DNA of 64,000 bases from Paenibacillus antarcticus (GTDB lineage Bacteria; Bacillota; Bacilli; Paenibacillales; Paenibacillaceae), in the NCBI RefSeq assembly GCF_001637225.1, contig NZ_LVJI01000018.1, forward strand, positions 161,021 to 225,020. Reading direction: 5' to 3'. The notes under the pieces are model-generated. The model searched no databases, was not told the origin of the DNA, and was given only the letters and a program-made list of their open reading frames with translations. Position numbers and translations under genes: made by a program. Of the stretch, positions 7,291 to 17,076 are shown piece by piece. Numbering within the stretch: position 1 is the stretch's first letter; the number at the start of each line of letters is the position of its first letter.

Positions 7291-9975
7291 TTAAGAACTC
7301 ATTCTATTCTGTTGATATTGCTCCATCGATAAAAGCACTTCCCTTGGCTTGCTTCCTTCGTAGGGTCCGATAATTCCTCGTGCTTCCATGGAATCAATCA
7401 GACGTGCTGCACGCGTATAGCCTACTCGCATTCTACGTTGTAAGAGTGATACCGAAGCCTGTTTCGCCTCAAGTATAATTTGTACTGCTTGATCATAGAG
7501 TTCATCAAGCTTCTCTTCTGGATCTGAAGACGACTCCTCAATCTCTGGAACAAGAGATTCATCGTAAACAGCCTGACCTTGATCACGGACATAATCCACG
7601 ATATTCTCTACTTCCTGATCTGTTAGATACGCGCCTTGTACACGAATCGGCTTTGATGAACCCATCGGCAGGAATAACATATCTCCACGACCTAGAAGTT
7701 TCTCAGCACCTGCCATATCAAGTATTGTTCTTGAATCCACATTAGAAGAAACTCCAAATGCAATTCTCGAAGGAATATTCGCCTTTATGACCCCTGTTAT
7801 AACATCTACTGAAGGGCGTTGGGTCGCGATGATCAGGTGTATCCCTGCTGCACGGGCCATTTGAGCGAGACGAGTGATCGCCTCCTCCACATCATTAGCT
7901 GCAACCATCATTAAATCTGCAAGCTCGTCCACGATGACAACAATGTAAGGTAGTACCGCTGGTAAATTTTCTTGCATTAATTTATTGTATCCCTCAATAT
8001 TGCGAGTACCTGATTTAGAGAACAACTCATAGCGTTTCTCCATCTCAACCACAATTTTTTTGAGTGCCAAGGATGCCCGCTTGGGATCAGTCACAACAGG
8101 CGCTAGAAGATGGGGGATGCCATTATAAACGTTCAGCTCGACCATCTTAGGGTCAACCATTAGGAATTTCACTTCATCAGGCTTCGCCTTATAAAGAATA
8201 CTCGTTATAATTCCGTTAATACAGACCGATTTACCCGAACCTGTAGCACCTGCTACAAGAAGATGCGGCATCTTCGCAAGATTACCAATAATGGTTTGCC
8301 CTGAAATATCCCTACCGAATGCAACCGATAACTTAGACTCTGCCTCTTGGAATAATGCAGTCTCCATCACTTCACGCATCGTAACGATAGACACTTCATT
8401 ATTCGGAACTTCAATTCCTATAGCAGATTTCCCAGGAATGGGAGCCTCCATCCGGATATCTTTAGCAGCAAGCGCCAATGCAATATCGTCAGTTAAGTTG
8501 ACAATTCGGCTCACCTTAACCCCTATATCTGGTTGGATCTCATACCGAGTAACCGCAGGCCCACGTACTACTTCTATGACTTTTGCGCGTACACCGAAAC
8601 TCTCAAGCGTAGCCTCAAGTTTACGGGCTGTTTGCATGTAATCATTCTGATCTCCGGCCTTCCCAGCATTACTAGGTTTGCCAAGTAGACGGAAGGGAGG
8701 TAATACATAAGGTTTAGGAGGAGGTACTGGAGCAATAATCTCAAGTGAAACTTCTTCCCCATTCTCATTCATTCCCTCAGCATTGGCTTGCCCTATGACA
8801 TTTCCTTCTGAAGCTTGTCCAAAAGCTAATGACGGTTCACCAGAAATCTCACCGTGATTCTTCATAATTGATTCTTTAAGATCCGCAACTTCCCGACCTG
8901 TAAAAGCCTCTTCCAAATCATCTTCATCAGCAAGTCCTTCAGCCTTCACATGTTCGAAGAAATCACGTATAATCGGAACCGTTGCTGGTGATTTGTGCTG
9001 CGAAAGATCATCCTCTCCGACAAATGTATCCGTTGGAGCGGATGAATCATCTGCTGGTAAGGGTTTTTCAACTCTTCCCCTTTTCACTTTGCGCTGAACA
9101 GGTTCGACCATTTCAATGATTTCTGAGATGTCATCAGAATCATCATCTTCTTCTGCATAAGAATTTTCAGACTTGGCACTTTTCCCACCAAACAATTGAA
9201 AGAATATAGGTGGGTTACGCTTAACTTTAGGTAAGACCACTTCATCAAAATCGTCCTCGTCCTCGTCACCAGGAAGAAGCCTTCTGTTTCTTTCCGCTAA
9301 CCCTCTTGCAGGTGAAGAAGTCTTCTTCCCTACTGTCTGACGCATACTGAATTGCTTATGTACGAATGAAACGACTTTCACTACCCTAGATCGGACAATC
9401 CGCATCAAGTCAATATAGGATAAGTTCGTGACCAACATAAAACTAATAATGAACATAACGATCATTAATAACTTAGCACCCGTATTTCCAAACAACCAAA
9501 AAAGTGCAGTATACTGTATAGCCCCGACATATCCGCCACCAATATCTTTATCCATCATGGAGTGTTCAATCTGATCTGTTGAAGTCAACAATCCTCCGTG
9601 TAAGTCAGATTGTGCCTGAGCAAATATCCTACTGGAACTCAAATCCGATATAGGAGCTAATTTCCTTTCTATACTGGAAATACTACTCATTAGAGTTAAA
9701 GCGAGCACAACAAGTAATAGCCCACTTTTGCGCGTGTTCCAACGGTTCGGCCACTTCCTATTAATCATGACCATTAGTCCATAATAAACCCCTATAAGAG
9801 GAACTACAAAATAAAAGCTACCTAAAAGGAGTCCAAATATTTTGGATAGGGACCAACCGACCGTGGCTTCACCAGATAATGCAATGACAGATAGTGTAAT
9901 GAGAATAATCCCATAAATTTCATATTTAAGTATACTACTTAATATTGCCTTCTTCTTTTTTCGTCTCTTGGCCAA
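7291..9975 (-). CDS. spoIIIE: DNA translocase FtsK/SpoIIIE
   Basis: A membrane-anchored, ATP-driven DNA pump that moves chromosome DNA across a closing septum; SpoIIIE does this into the forespore. The N-terminus is basic (AKRRKKKK) and followed by four to five membrane segments (about residues 20-180). An acidic variable linker (about 230-420) is followed by the FtsK alpha/beta motor with Walker A GATGSGKS near residue 575 and Walker [12 protein letters not shown], and a C-terminal winged-helix gamma domain (about 825-890) that reads polar DNA sequences. At about 894 residues it is longer than B. subtilis SpoIIIE (787), mainly through the linker. The frame opens at GTG 9984, but the GGGGGTGA ribosome binding site positions the TTG at 9975 (MAKRRKKKK). 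SftA-type function cannot be excluded. Confidence 0.9.
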   Translation of the reverse strand: MAKRRKKKKAILSSILKYEIYGIILITLSVIALSGEATVGWSLSKIFGLLLGSFYFVVPLIGVYYGLMVMINRKWPNRWNTRKSGLLLVVLALTLMSSISSIERKLAPISDLSSSRIFAQAQSDLHGGLLTSTDQIEHSMMDKDIGGGYVGAIQYTALFWLFGNTGAKLLMIVMFIISFMLVTNLSYIDLMRIVRSRVVKVVSFVHKQFSMRQTVGKKTSSPARGLAERNRRLLPGDEDEDDFDEVVLPKVKRNPPIFFQLFGGKSAKSENSYAEEDDDSDDISEIIEMVEPVQRKVKRGRVEKPLPADDSSAPTDTFVGEDDLSQHKSPATVPIIRDFFEHVKAEGLADEDDLEEAFTGREVADLKESIMKNHGEISGEPSLAFGQASEGNVIGQANAEGMNENGEEVSLEIIAPVPPPKPYVLPPFRLLGKPSNAGKAGDQNDYMQTARKLEATLESFGVRAKVIEVVRGPAVTRYEIQPDIGVKVSRIVNLTDDIALALAAKDIRMEAPIPGKSAIGIEVPNNEVSIVTMREVMETALFQEAESKLSVAFGRDISGQTIIGNLAKMPHLLVAGATGSGKSVCINGIITSILYKAKPDEVKFLMVDPKMVELNVYNGIPHLLAPVVTDPKRASLALKKIVVEMEKRYELFSKSGTRNIEGYNKLMQENLPAVLPYIVVIVDELADLMMVAANDVEEAITRLAQMARAAGIHLIIATQRPSVDVITGVIKANIPSRIAFGVSSNVDSRTILDMAGAEKLLGRGDMLFLPMGSSKPIRVQGAYLTDQEVENIVDYVRDQGQAVYDESLVPEIEESSSDPEEKLDELYDQAVQIILEAKQASVSLLQRRMRVGYTRAARLIDSMEARGIIGPYEGSKPREVLLSMEQYQQNRMSS

Positions 9976-9996
9976 AAAAGTCACCCCCGGTACAAT

Positions 9997-10005
9997 ATTA
10001 TACCA
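9997..10005 (-). promoter_or_regulatory. Extended -10 promoter for spoIIIE/ftsK
   Basis: A perfect TATAAT preceded by TGG (extended -10, TGNTATAAT) lies on the minus strand about 20 bases upstream of the gene. No good -35 hexamer is present at 17-18 bases, which extended -10 promoters tolerate. Confidence 0.55.
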
Positions 10006-10055
10006 TAATTAACCGTGGGTACCTATGTTCTGTTTATCAGTCCAAAGGATCATTT

Positions 10056-10277
10056 TTACAAAGAAGGAATATATCGAATCATTTGTCCAGGTGCATACAA
10101 AGGATTCAAATAGTCATTTAAAGAACAATTCAAAAGTCTCACAATCTGTGCATTACCTTGATCCATTGGCATAACCTGCATTAGAATACTTTCAACAATG
10201 ACCTCAACGGTTGCTTCAGTCTCTTTGAAACTACCTTCCCAAATGACATCCATGGGCATGATCGTATATAAAGTCAT
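10056..10277 (-). CDS. ylzJ: YlzJ-like family protein
   Basis: A 73-residue protein of the YlzJ-like family, function unknown. It is soluble, with the family-typical opening [15 protein letters not shown] and a C-terminal NPLYAPGQMI segment. Its ATG overlaps the last base of the tepA stop codon (TAATG), so it is almost certainly translationally coupled to tepA, the same arrangement seen in other Bacillales between tepA and spoIIIE. There is no obvious terminator after it. Confidence 0.82.
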   Translation of the reverse strand: MTLYTIMPMDVIWEGSFKETEATVEVIVESILMQVMPMDQGNAQIVRLLNCSLNDYLNPLYAPGQMIRYIPSL

Positions 10278-11050
10278 TATTGAAGCCTCCCTTGCTGTTG
10301 TACTTCTTGCATCTCACTAATGAGTACATTTAATTTAGCTAAAGCCAGCCCAATGCCTCCTACTTCATCCATCAGTCCATATTTAACGGCATCTATTCCT
10401 CCAACAGCTGTTCCTATATCCCTATTCAATTCACCTGTTCTGAACATGAGTTCTTTAAATTTGTCTGCAGTAATTCTTGAATGTGAAGTTACAAATTGAA
10501 CGACTCTTTCCTGCATTTTCTCCATATATTCAAACGTCTGTGGAACACCAATGACTAGACCATTAAGGCGGATTGGATGTATTGTCATCGTTGCACTTTC
10601 AGCGATAATAGAGTAACTCGAGGCAACGGCAATGGGTACACCAATACTATGTCCTCCACCAATCACGACTGTCACCGTTGGCTTCGTAAGGGATGCGATC
10701 ATCTCCGCAATAGCAAGTCCAGCTTCTACATCTCCACCAACCGTATTAAGAACAATAACTAGACCCTTCACTTCCTTACTTTGTTCCGCCGCTACAAGTT
10801 GAGGGATGATGTGTTCATATTTAGTTGTTTTATTTTGTGGAGGTAGTATGACATGTCCTTCAATTTGACCAATAATCGTCATGCAAAATATGTTAGATTC
10901 AGTATCGGGTACTGCTGTTTGTCCTAAATGCTCTATCGTATTGACCACTTGGGCATCGGTAGTAGCACCATGTTGCTGATCAGGTGGTTCAGTCTCAGAA
11001 TGTTCTTTCGGGATTTGTCCAGTCTTCTCATCATTGGATGGCTTCGCCAT
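10277..11050 (-). CDS. tepA: ClpP-fold serine protease TepA (YmfB)
   Basis: A ClpP-class serine protease homologue, called TepA or YmfB in B. subtilis, where it has been linked to protein translocation. The first 45 residues are polar and probably disordered. The ClpP fold follows, with [18 protein letters not shown], the nucleophile context [12 protein letters not shown] (serine in GHS) and the histidine context [10 protein letters not shown], so the catalytic dyad looks present. There is no signal peptide. The ATG at 11050 is preceded by GAAAGGAAG at a rather long spacing. It is the first gene of a tepA-ylzJ pair located between rnjB and spoIIIE. Confidence 0.87.
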   Translation of the reverse strand: MAKPSNDEKTGQIPKEHSETEPPDQQHGATTDAQVVNTIEHLGQTAVPDTESNIFCMTIIGQIEGHVILPPQNKTTKYEHIIPQLVAAEQSKEVKGLVIVLNTVGGDVEAGLAIAEMIASLTKPTVTVVIGGGHSIGVPIAVASSYSIIAESATMTIHPIRLNGLVIGVPQTFEYMEKMQERVVQFVTSHSRITADKFKELMFRTGELNRDIGTAVGGIDAVKYGLMDEVGGIGLALAKLNVLISEMQEVQQQGRLQ

Positions 11051-11170
11051 ATTATTATCATCTTCCTTTCATCATACGAGTCGTAACCATGCCTAGCTAG
11101 TATGGGAGAAAAGACACTACATTTATACTATGTATTAACACTTTAAATTCAAGGTAATTCACAACTTCTC

Positions 11171-11233
11171 AAAAAAGCATAAAATGCCCCTATTCCGCAG
11201 GGAACCGTCCAATATTGCCTGCGGAATAGGGGC
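11171..11233 (-). terminator. Strong intrinsic terminator after the RNase J gene
   Basis: A perfect 16-bp stem, GCCCCTATTCCGCAGG (11186-11201) with its complement at 11218-11233, encloses a 16-base loop. On the minus strand it is followed by ATTTTATGCTTTTTT. The stem is unusually long and G/C-rich for this region. Confidence 0.8.
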
Positions 11234-11277
11234 GACTGTGTGCTTACAATTAATTTAGTCGTCTATTTATTTGAAAA

Positions 11278-12957
11278 TTATACTTCCATTATGATAGGAA
11301 GGATCATAGGTCTGCGACGAGTTTGTTCGTACAAGAAACGTCCTAGCGCATCTTTAACACCAGTCTTCAGGGATGCCCATTCATTAACCTTTTCACTCAT
11401 CAGCTTCTGAAGCGTACTAGAAACAATACGATTAGCTTCATCCAGAAGTCCTTCAGATTCACGTACATAAACGAATCCTCTTGAGATAATGTCAGGTCCT
11501 GACATAATACTACCATCCTGTTTACTTAGTGTAACAACGACAACTAGTATACCATCTTGTGAAAGTAGTTTACGATCACGAAGTACGATATTACCAACGT
11601 CTCCAACACCCAATCCATCAATCAATACATTTCCTGCCGTTACTTTTCCAGCTTTACGAGCTGAACCATTCACGATTTCAACGATTTCTCCAAGCTCCGT
11701 AATAAAGATATTATCGGAATCAATGCCTACAGATTCAGCTAACAATGCATGACGACGTTGCATACGGAATTCACCATGAATCGGAATGAAAAATTTCGGT
11801 TTCATCAGGTTAAGCATTAATTTCAATTCTTCCTGACTACCATGACCAGAAACGTGAACTCCAGGATTGGAACCACTATAAATCACGTCAGCACCAAGTT
11901 TGAATAATTCATCAATGGTACGACCTACAAATTTCTCATTACCAGGAACTGGCGTTGCCGCAATGATAACGGTATCACCAGGTAAGATATCTACTTTACG
12001 ATGCGTTGAGCGAGCCATGCGTGTTAAAGCAGACATCGGCTCCCCTTGGCTTCCTGTGCACAAAATAACAACACGATCTGCAGCCATCTTGTTTACTTCT
12101 TCTGGTTCAATCAGCATTCCTTCTGGAATGATTAAGAATCCAAGTTCCGAAGCAATGGATACTACGTTAACCATGCTACGACCAATAACCGTAATTTTGC
12201 GGCCCGTAGCTTCAGCAGCGTTAACCACTTGCTGAATACGGTGTACATTCGAAGCAAAAGTTGCAATAACAACACGTTGTGAAGCTTTGCGGAATATGTC
12301 TTCGAGTACGATACCTACATTACGTTCTGAAGGGGTAAATCCAGGCTTCTCAGCATTTGTACTATCTGAAAGAAGCGCAAGTACACCTTCTTGTCCAATA
12401 GCAGCCATGCGCTGTAAGTTAGCAAATTGACCATTTACAGGTGTATGATCAAATTTGAAATCTCCTGTATGAACTACATTTCCCTCTGGCGTTGCGATGC
12501 AAATACCAACAGAATCAGGAATACTGTGATTCGTACTGAAGAATGTAGCTTTCATCGTTGATCCGATTTGTACCTCGGAATCTTCATCGATCAGAATTCG
12601 CTTCGTTTCTCCAAGCAAATTAGCTTCTTTCAGCTTATTCTCCACCAATCCAAGCGTAAGCTTGGTTCCGTATACAGGAACATTTAGGTGTTTCAACACG
12701 TAAGGTAATCCACCGATGTGATCTTCGTGTCCATGCGTCAGCAAAATGCCTCTCACTTTATCACGATTCTCTGTTAAATAAGAAATATCTGGAATAACTA
12801 TGTCAATTCCTAGCATATCCTCTTCCGGAAATTTCAATCCGGAATCCACTACGACAATGTCATTTGCATATTGAATGACATACATGTTCTTTCCGATTTC
12901 ACCGACGCCGCCCAAAGCAAATATCGTCAATTTATCGTTATTTAGTTTCTTAGACAA
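11278..12957 (-). CDS. rnjB: Ribonuclease J (RnjB/YmfA locus)
   Basis: A metallo-beta-lactamase/beta-CASP ribonuclease of about 559 residues with endo- and 5'-3' exonuclease potential in mRNA decay and rRNA maturation. The zinc motif THGHEDHIGG (starting near residue 71) is intact, with further ligands in STNHSIPDS, HTGDFKFD and the C-terminal HGEFRMQRRHA, followed by the RNase J C-terminal domain. The open frame begins at GTG 13038, but the TTG at 12957 (protein MSKKLNNDKL) has a clear AAGGAGGG site ten bases upstream and fits the family N-terminus. Position after dapA matches B. subtilis rnjB (RNase J2), but the complete metal motif means it could act as a J1-type enzyme. Promoter and terminator suggest a single-gene unit. 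Confidence 0.88.
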   Translation of the reverse strand: MSKKLNNDKLTIFALGGVGEIGKNMYVIQYANDIVVVDSGLKFPEEDMLGIDIVIPDISYLTENRDKVRGILLTHGHEDHIGGLPYVLKHLNVPVYGTKLTLGLVENKLKEANLLGETKRILIDEDSEVQIGSTMKATFFSTNHSIPDSVGICIATPEGNVVHTGDFKFDHTPVNGQFANLQRMAAIGQEGVLALLSDSTNAEKPGFTPSERNVGIVLEDIFRKASQRVVIATFASNVHRIQQVVNAAEATGRKITVIGRSMVNVVSIASELGFLIIPEGMLIEPEEVNKMAADRVVILCTGSQGEPMSALTRMARSTHRKVDILPGDTVIIAATPVPGNEKFVGRTIDELFKLGADVIYSGSNPGVHVSGHGSQEELKLMLNLMKPKFFIPIHGEFRMQRRHALLAESVGIDSDNIFITELGEIVEIVNGSARKAGKVTAGNVLIDGLGVGDVGNIVLRDRKLLSQDGILVVVVTLSKQDGSIMSGPDIISRGFVYVRESEGLLDEANRIVSSTLQKLMSEKVNEWASLKTGVKDALGRFLYEQTRRRPMILPIIMEV

Positions 12958-13046
12958 TTGAATCTTACCCTCCTTGTATGGTTTTGGACGTGTACCATTA
13001 TTTATATTATATTTCAAAAATATACCGCACCCAGTCACTTGCTCCC

Positions 13047-13076
13047 ATTATACATGATTAAAAAGTGAAAAAACAA
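13047..13076 (-). promoter_or_regulatory. Sigma-A-type promoter for the RNase J gene
   Basis: A perfect TATAAT at 13047-13052 lies 18 bases downstream of TTGTTT (13071-13076) on the minus strand. It sits after the dapA terminator and about 90 bases before the chosen start at 12957. Confidence 0.5.
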
Positions 13077-13126
13077 GTCATCTTACATGTGAGTATTAAG
13101 CTCACCTAGTATACAATCCTTTATTT

Positions 13127-13159
13127 TCAAAAATGAGCACCTCCAAGGAGGTGCTCATT
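13127..13159 (-). terminator. Intrinsic terminator after dapA
   Basis: AATGAGCACCTCC (13132-13144) and GGAGGTGCTCATT (13147-13159) form a near-perfect hairpin followed by TTTTTG on the minus strand. It closes the dpaA-dpaB-asd-dapG-dapA run. Confidence 0.85.
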
Positions 13160-13191
13160 GAAATCATAAAAGTCTATTTTATGCTTAGAAA

Positions 13192-14073
13192 TCATACCAA
13201 AGTAATAAGATTATTAATAAATGCTACCTCATCTTCATTTGGACCAATCAGTGGAAGACGTACGCCTCCAACATCATGTCCCAACAATTGAAGAGCATAT
13301 TTAACGGCTGAAGGATTCGGTAATGGATCTGGACATTCAAATAATCCCTTGAAGATAGGGAACAACTTCAAATGAAGATTAGCTGCTGTTCTTACATCCC
13401 CTTCAAGATAAGCATTGATCATGTCCTTCATTGTTGAACCTACGATATGACTGGCTACACTTACGATTCCATAGCCTCCAACAGCAAGTGTTGGAAGTGC
13501 TGATGAGTCATCACCTGAATATACTTTGAAATCAGCAGGTGCTGATGACACTAGTAACGTAATCTGTTCCAACGAAGCACATTCTTTGGTTCCGATAATG
13601 TTAGGTATCTCAGCTAATCGAAGGGTTGTCTTTACTGATAGACTAGCAATCGTGCGACTTGGCACATTGTACAACAAGATTGGAAGTTGCGTACTATTGG
13701 CAATAGCTTCGAAATGACGGAACATTCCTTCTTGACTCGGTTTGTTATAATAGGGTACTACCAACAGAACCCCATCAACACCCAGCTTCTCCGCTTCTTG
13801 TGTCAAATGAATCGAATGACTTGTGTTATTACTGCCGGTACCCGCAATGATTTTACAGCGTTCTCCCGCTTTATCAACTGCAAACCGAAAGAGTTCAAGC
13901 TTCTCGTCATCGGTTAACGTTGGAGATTCCCCAGTTGTTCCTGCAATAACCAATGCATCTGACTTTTGTTCTTCAATAAGATAGTCTATCAGTTGGGCAG
14001 TTTCATCCCAGTTGATACGACCCTGATCATCAAATGGTGTTACCATAGCTGTAACTAATCTGCCAAATTCCAC
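13192..14073 (-). CDS. dapA: 4-hydroxy-tetrahydrodipicolinate synthase DapA
   Basis: Condenses pyruvate with aspartate semialdehyde to give 4-hydroxy-tetrahydrodipicolinate, the branch point to lysine, diaminopimelate and spore dipicolinate. The TIM-barrel protein has the substrate loop GTTGES (about residues 45-50), the catalytic tyrosine in LLYNVPSRT (Tyr135) and the Schiff-base lysine in IGTKECA (Lys163). The frame is open to 14136, but the GTG at 14073 has an ideal AGGAGG site and gives the standard family length (about 293 aa). It is the last gene of the dpaA-dpaB-asd-dapG-dapA cluster, which places precursor and dipicolinate synthesis together. Confidence 0.95.
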   Translation of the reverse strand: MEFGRLVTAMVTPFDDQGRINWDETAQLIDYLIEEQKSDALVIAGTTGESPTLTDDEKLELFRFAVDKAGERCKIIAGTGSNNTSHSIHLTQEAEKLGVDGVLLVVPYYNKPSQEGMFRHFEAIANSTQLPILLYNVPSRTIASLSVKTTLRLAEIPNIIGTKECASLEQITLLVSSAPADFKVYSGDDSSALPTLAVGGYGIVSVASHIVGSTMKDMINAYLEGDVRTAANLHLKLFPIFKGLFECPDPLPNPSAVKYALQLLGHDVGGVRLPLIGPNEDEVAFINNLITLV

Positions 14074-14136
14074 TTTCGTTCCTCCTAAAAGTTTCCGTAT
14101 GAAACTTGACTTCGTAAGCATATATCTATACTGCAC

Positions 14137-15354
14137 TTATCGATTTAATTCAAACTCGGTGTGAAGTGACCGTAAAGATTGTACCATATCTTCCTTCTTT
14201 ACAAGCACCCAAATGGTCGTATTTGAATCGGCTGATTGTAGTATTTGTATGTTTTGTTCAGTTAAAGATTCCACGATTCTAGCCATAATTCCAGGCACGC
14301 CGTTGATCCCACCGCCAATAACAGCCACTTTAGCACATCCTGATAAGCTCTTTGGTCGCAGTCCCATCTCTTGCAGTACACACAGTGCCCGCTCCGACTC
14401 ATGATCAAAGACAGTATAGACCGCACCCGTAGGTGTAATATTAATAAAATCAACGCTGATGGAATTCTCCGCCATTGATTTAAATACTTTCAACTGTAGA
14501 TTGCTTGGACCATCGCTACAGTCTACAGTAATTTGAGTTACATTACTTACATAAGCTATTCCCGTGACGAAACGATCCACGACGCCAGATTGAACGTCAT
14601 TAAATCCTTCTGGATGGGTAACAAGTGTTCCTTCATTCTCAGAGAATGTCGAACGAATACGCACAGGAATTTGTGCTTGCATCGCAATCTCAACAGCTCG
14701 TGGATGAATCACTTTAGCTCCTTGATAGGCCATATTGCATATCTCCGCATAACTGACAATTGCTAAAGGCTTGGCATCTTCTACAATACGTGGATCTGCA
14801 GTCAATACACCGTTAACATCGGTATAAATATCTACCATCTCCGCATGTAGAGCTGCTCCTAATGCAGTCGCTGAGGTATCACTACCGCCTCTTCCAAGTG
14901 TAGTAAAATCACCAGAAATAGTCTGTCCCTGAAAACCAGTTACAATGACTACATTATGATTGTTGAACTCCTCAATAATTCGTGCAGGACGAACATCCAG
15001 TATACGTGCATTACCGTGATGACCATCGGTTTCAAAACCTGCTTGTGCACCCGTTAGAACGGTTGAAGAGATTCCTTCACGTTCTAACAAGCTACATAAA
15101 GTAGTTGCTGAAATAATCTCACCACAACACAGCAACAAATCTTTTTCCCGATCAGGCAATGCATCACCATTCTGAACAATCCATTCGAGCAATGTATCCG
15201 TGGCATAAGGTTCACCACGTCTACCCATCGCTGAGACAACAACCACTAATTTATAATTCTCATCTAATTCTCTCTTTATATGTGAAATAACATGTTCTCT
15301 AGCCTGTGGTGAGGATAAAGAGGTACCTCCAAATTTCTGTACTAAGATACGCAT
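14137..15354 (-). CDS. dapG: Aspartate kinase (DapG type)
   Basis: Phosphorylates aspartate in the first step of the aspartate pathway. About 405 residues, matching B. subtilis DapG (diaminopimelate-sensitive aspartokinase I). The N-terminal kinase domain starts MRILVQKFGGTS and contains VTGFQG and GRGGSDTSA; two ACT domains occupy about residues 265-405 (NISVDFINITPTGAVYTV and ITEQNIQILQ-like segments). The open frame reaches 15444, but the ATG at 15354 has GGAGG six to eight bases upstream. Lies between asd and dapA, as in B. subtilis. Confidence 0.93.
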   Translation of the reverse strand: MRILVQKFGGTSLSSPQAREHVISHIKRELDENYKLVVVVSAMGRRGEPYATDTLLEWIVQNGDALPDREKDLLLCCGEIISATTLCSLLEREGISSTVLTGAQAGFETDGHHGNARILDVRPARIIEEFNNHNVVIVTGFQGQTISGDFTTLGRGGSDTSATALGAALHAEMVDIYTDVNGVLTADPRIVEDAKPLAIVSYAEICNMAYQGAKVIHPRAVEIAMQAQIPVRIRSTFSENEGTLVTHPEGFNDVQSGVVDRFVTGIAYVSNVTQITVDCSDGPSNLQLKVFKSMAENSISVDFINITPTGAVYTVFDHESERALCVLQEMGLRPKSLSGCAKVAVIGGGINGVPGIMARIVESLTEQNIQILQSADSNTTIWVLVKKEDMVQSLRSLHTEFELNR

Positions 15355-15379
15355 TTCCATTCCTCCAAATATGTTTACC

Positions 15380-16426
15380 TTATGAGCGTTCGGAATGTTT
15401 AGATACAATAATCTCAGCAATCTGTACAGCATTCCATGCCGCACCTTTTAAGAGGTTATCGGATACGATCCACAAGTTAAGCCCTCGTTGATGTCCCAAA
15501 TCCCGACGCAAACGTCCTACAAATACATCTGGTTTTCCGGTAGCTTCTGTCGCAAGTGGATACGATTGTGTCGAAGGATCATCAACTACTGTAATTCCTG
15601 GGGAATTTTCAAGAAGATTCCTCACTTCAGCTAGATCATAGTCTTGTTTCAATTCCACATATACGGACTCAGAATGACCATAAACAACTGGGATACGTAC
15701 ACAAGTTGCGGTCACGTTTATGGTCTCGTCACCCATTATTTTTTTTGTTTCATTAACCATTTTCATTTCTTCAAGGGTATATCCATTATCCTGAAATTTA
15801 TCAATTTGAGGAATCGCATTAAAAGCAATTTGGTGCTTAACTGGAAGGGAACCTACAGGTAAAATCTGCGGATCAACATGATCATTATCCAGTACAGCTT
15901 TACTTTGGCGAAGTAACTCATCAATAGCCTTACTTCCCGCACCTGATACTGCCTGATAAGTAGACACGATAATACGATCGATGCCGTAAGCATCTTGCAA
16001 AGGTTTCAATGCAGCTACCATTTGAATTGTAGAGCAGTTCGGATTCGCAATGATTCCAACATGGTCGTTGATTTTCTCAGCATTAACTTCTGGAACAACC
16101 AACGGTGTTGTTGGATCCATACGGTAGGCGTTCGTATTATCAATACAAACAGCACCATGACGAATAGCATGCGGAGCAAATTCCTTACTCACATCTCCAC
16201 CCGCACTAAATAACGCAATATCAATACCTTCAAAACTATCAGGGGTAGCTTCTTCTACTATTACATCTAGGCCCTTAAAGTTAATGACTGTGCCTGCAGA
16301 ACGTGCAGATGATAACAGCTTTAACTTACCAATTGGAAAATCACGTTTCTCCAATAGTCCTAAAATCTGTTCTCCAACTGCTCCTGTCGCTCCTACAACA
16401 GCAACATTAAACTTTTGTTTGCTCAT
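15380..16426 (-). CDS. asd: Aspartate-semialdehyde dehydrogenase
   Basis: Reduces aspartyl phosphate to aspartate semialdehyde with NADPH, feeding dapA next door. The nucleotide-binding motif VGATGAVG is at residues 11-18 and the catalytic cysteine is Cys131 in NPNCSTIQ. The acceptor region GAGSKAIDEL and catalytic-histidine region follow. 348 residues is normal for the family. The ATG at 16426 has a GGGGAG site. It follows dpaB by about 50 bases. No lysine riboswitch is visible in that short gap. Confidence 0.95.
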   Translation of the reverse strand: MSKQKFNVAVVGATGAVGEQILGLLEKRDFPIGKLKLLSSARSAGTVINFKGLDVIVEEATPDSFEGIDIALFSAGGDVSKEFAPHAIRHGAVCIDNTNAYRMDPTTPLVVPEVNAEKINDHVGIIANPNCSTIQMVAALKPLQDAYGIDRIIVSTYQAVSGAGSKAIDELLRQSKAVLDNDHVDPQILPVGSLPVKHQIAFNAIPQIDKFQDNGYTLEEMKMVNETKKIMGDETINVTATCVRIPVVYGHSESVYVELKQDYDLAEVRNLLENSPGITVVDDPSTQSYPLATEATGKPDVFVGRLRRDLGHQRGLNLWIVSDNLLKGAAWNAVQIAEIIVSKHSERS

Positions 16427-16479
16427 TTGCCGTATCTCCCCTTATCTAATTATGACATCCATACTCTATTTATAATTGC

Positions 16480-17076
16480 TTAAGCAAATTGAAACCTTTC
16501 GATAATCATAGGTTGTAGTTGAGTTCCACTAAGTGCAGCAAAACATGTCTCAGGAATAAGATCCATTTTTGCAACGAGCGAATTTGGCTTTTGCTGTGGA
16601 TTATCCTGACCGAATGGTACAAAGTAAATATTTTTAGTAACTAATAACTTTGCAATATTCGCTGCGTTCAACCCTAATCCATCATTTGTGGAGATAGCCA
16701 ATACTAAAGGACGACCGTTACGCATCTGGGCTTTTGCAGCCATTAACACCGGTGTATCGGTCATAGCATTTGCGAGCTTACTTGTCGTAGTACCTGTACA
16801 AGGTCCAATGACAAGCACATCTAGTAATTTGGACGGCCCTAGTGGTTCCGCTCCAACAATTGTAGAAATGATATCATTCCCTGTTATATCTTTCAACTGT
16901 TTTAACCAATTTTCAGAAGTTCCAAAACGAGTATCCGTATTTTGTACCGTATTTGAAACAATCGGCACTACGTTAGCACCCTCTTCTATAAATCGAGAAA
17001 TCTGTGGCATCACTTCTTCAATCGTACAATGTGATCCTGTAATTGCATACCCTACTGTCTTCCCCTGCCACTTCAT
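16480..17076 (-). CDS. dpaB: Dipicolinate synthase subunit B (SpoVFB), flavoprotein
   Basis: Second subunit of dipicolinate synthase, which makes the calcium-chelating spore-core compound dipicolinic acid in the mother cell. The 198-residue protein belongs to the flavoprotein family (GYAITGSHCTIEEVMPQI opening, IGPCTGTTTSKLANAMTDTPVLMA core). Its ATG overlaps the dpaA stop by four bases (ATGA), so the two subunits are coupled. asd follows. Confidence 0.93.
   Translation of the reverse strand: MKWQGKTVGYAITGSHCTIEEVMPQISRFIEEGANVVPIVSNTVQNTDTRFGTSENWLKQLKDITGNDIISTIVGAEPLGPSKLLDVLVIGPCTGTTTSKLANAMTDTPVLMAAKAQMRNGRPLVLAISTNDGLGLNAANIAKLLVTKNIYFVPFGQDNPQQKPNSLVAKMDLIPETCFAALSGTQLQPMIIERFQFA

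Noticed and set aside
11100..11145. CATAGTATA upstream of tepA, a perfect sigma-K -10 (CATANNNTA).
   Set aside because: No AC at the required 15-17 base distance upstream and no sigma-G -35 either; a weak sigma-A reading (TTGAAT, 19-base spacer, TATAAA) is equally possible.
16427..16479. Possible lysine riboswitch before asd-dapG-dapA.
   Set aside because: The gap is only about 50 bases and shows no lysine-element structure; the genes follow dpaB closely.
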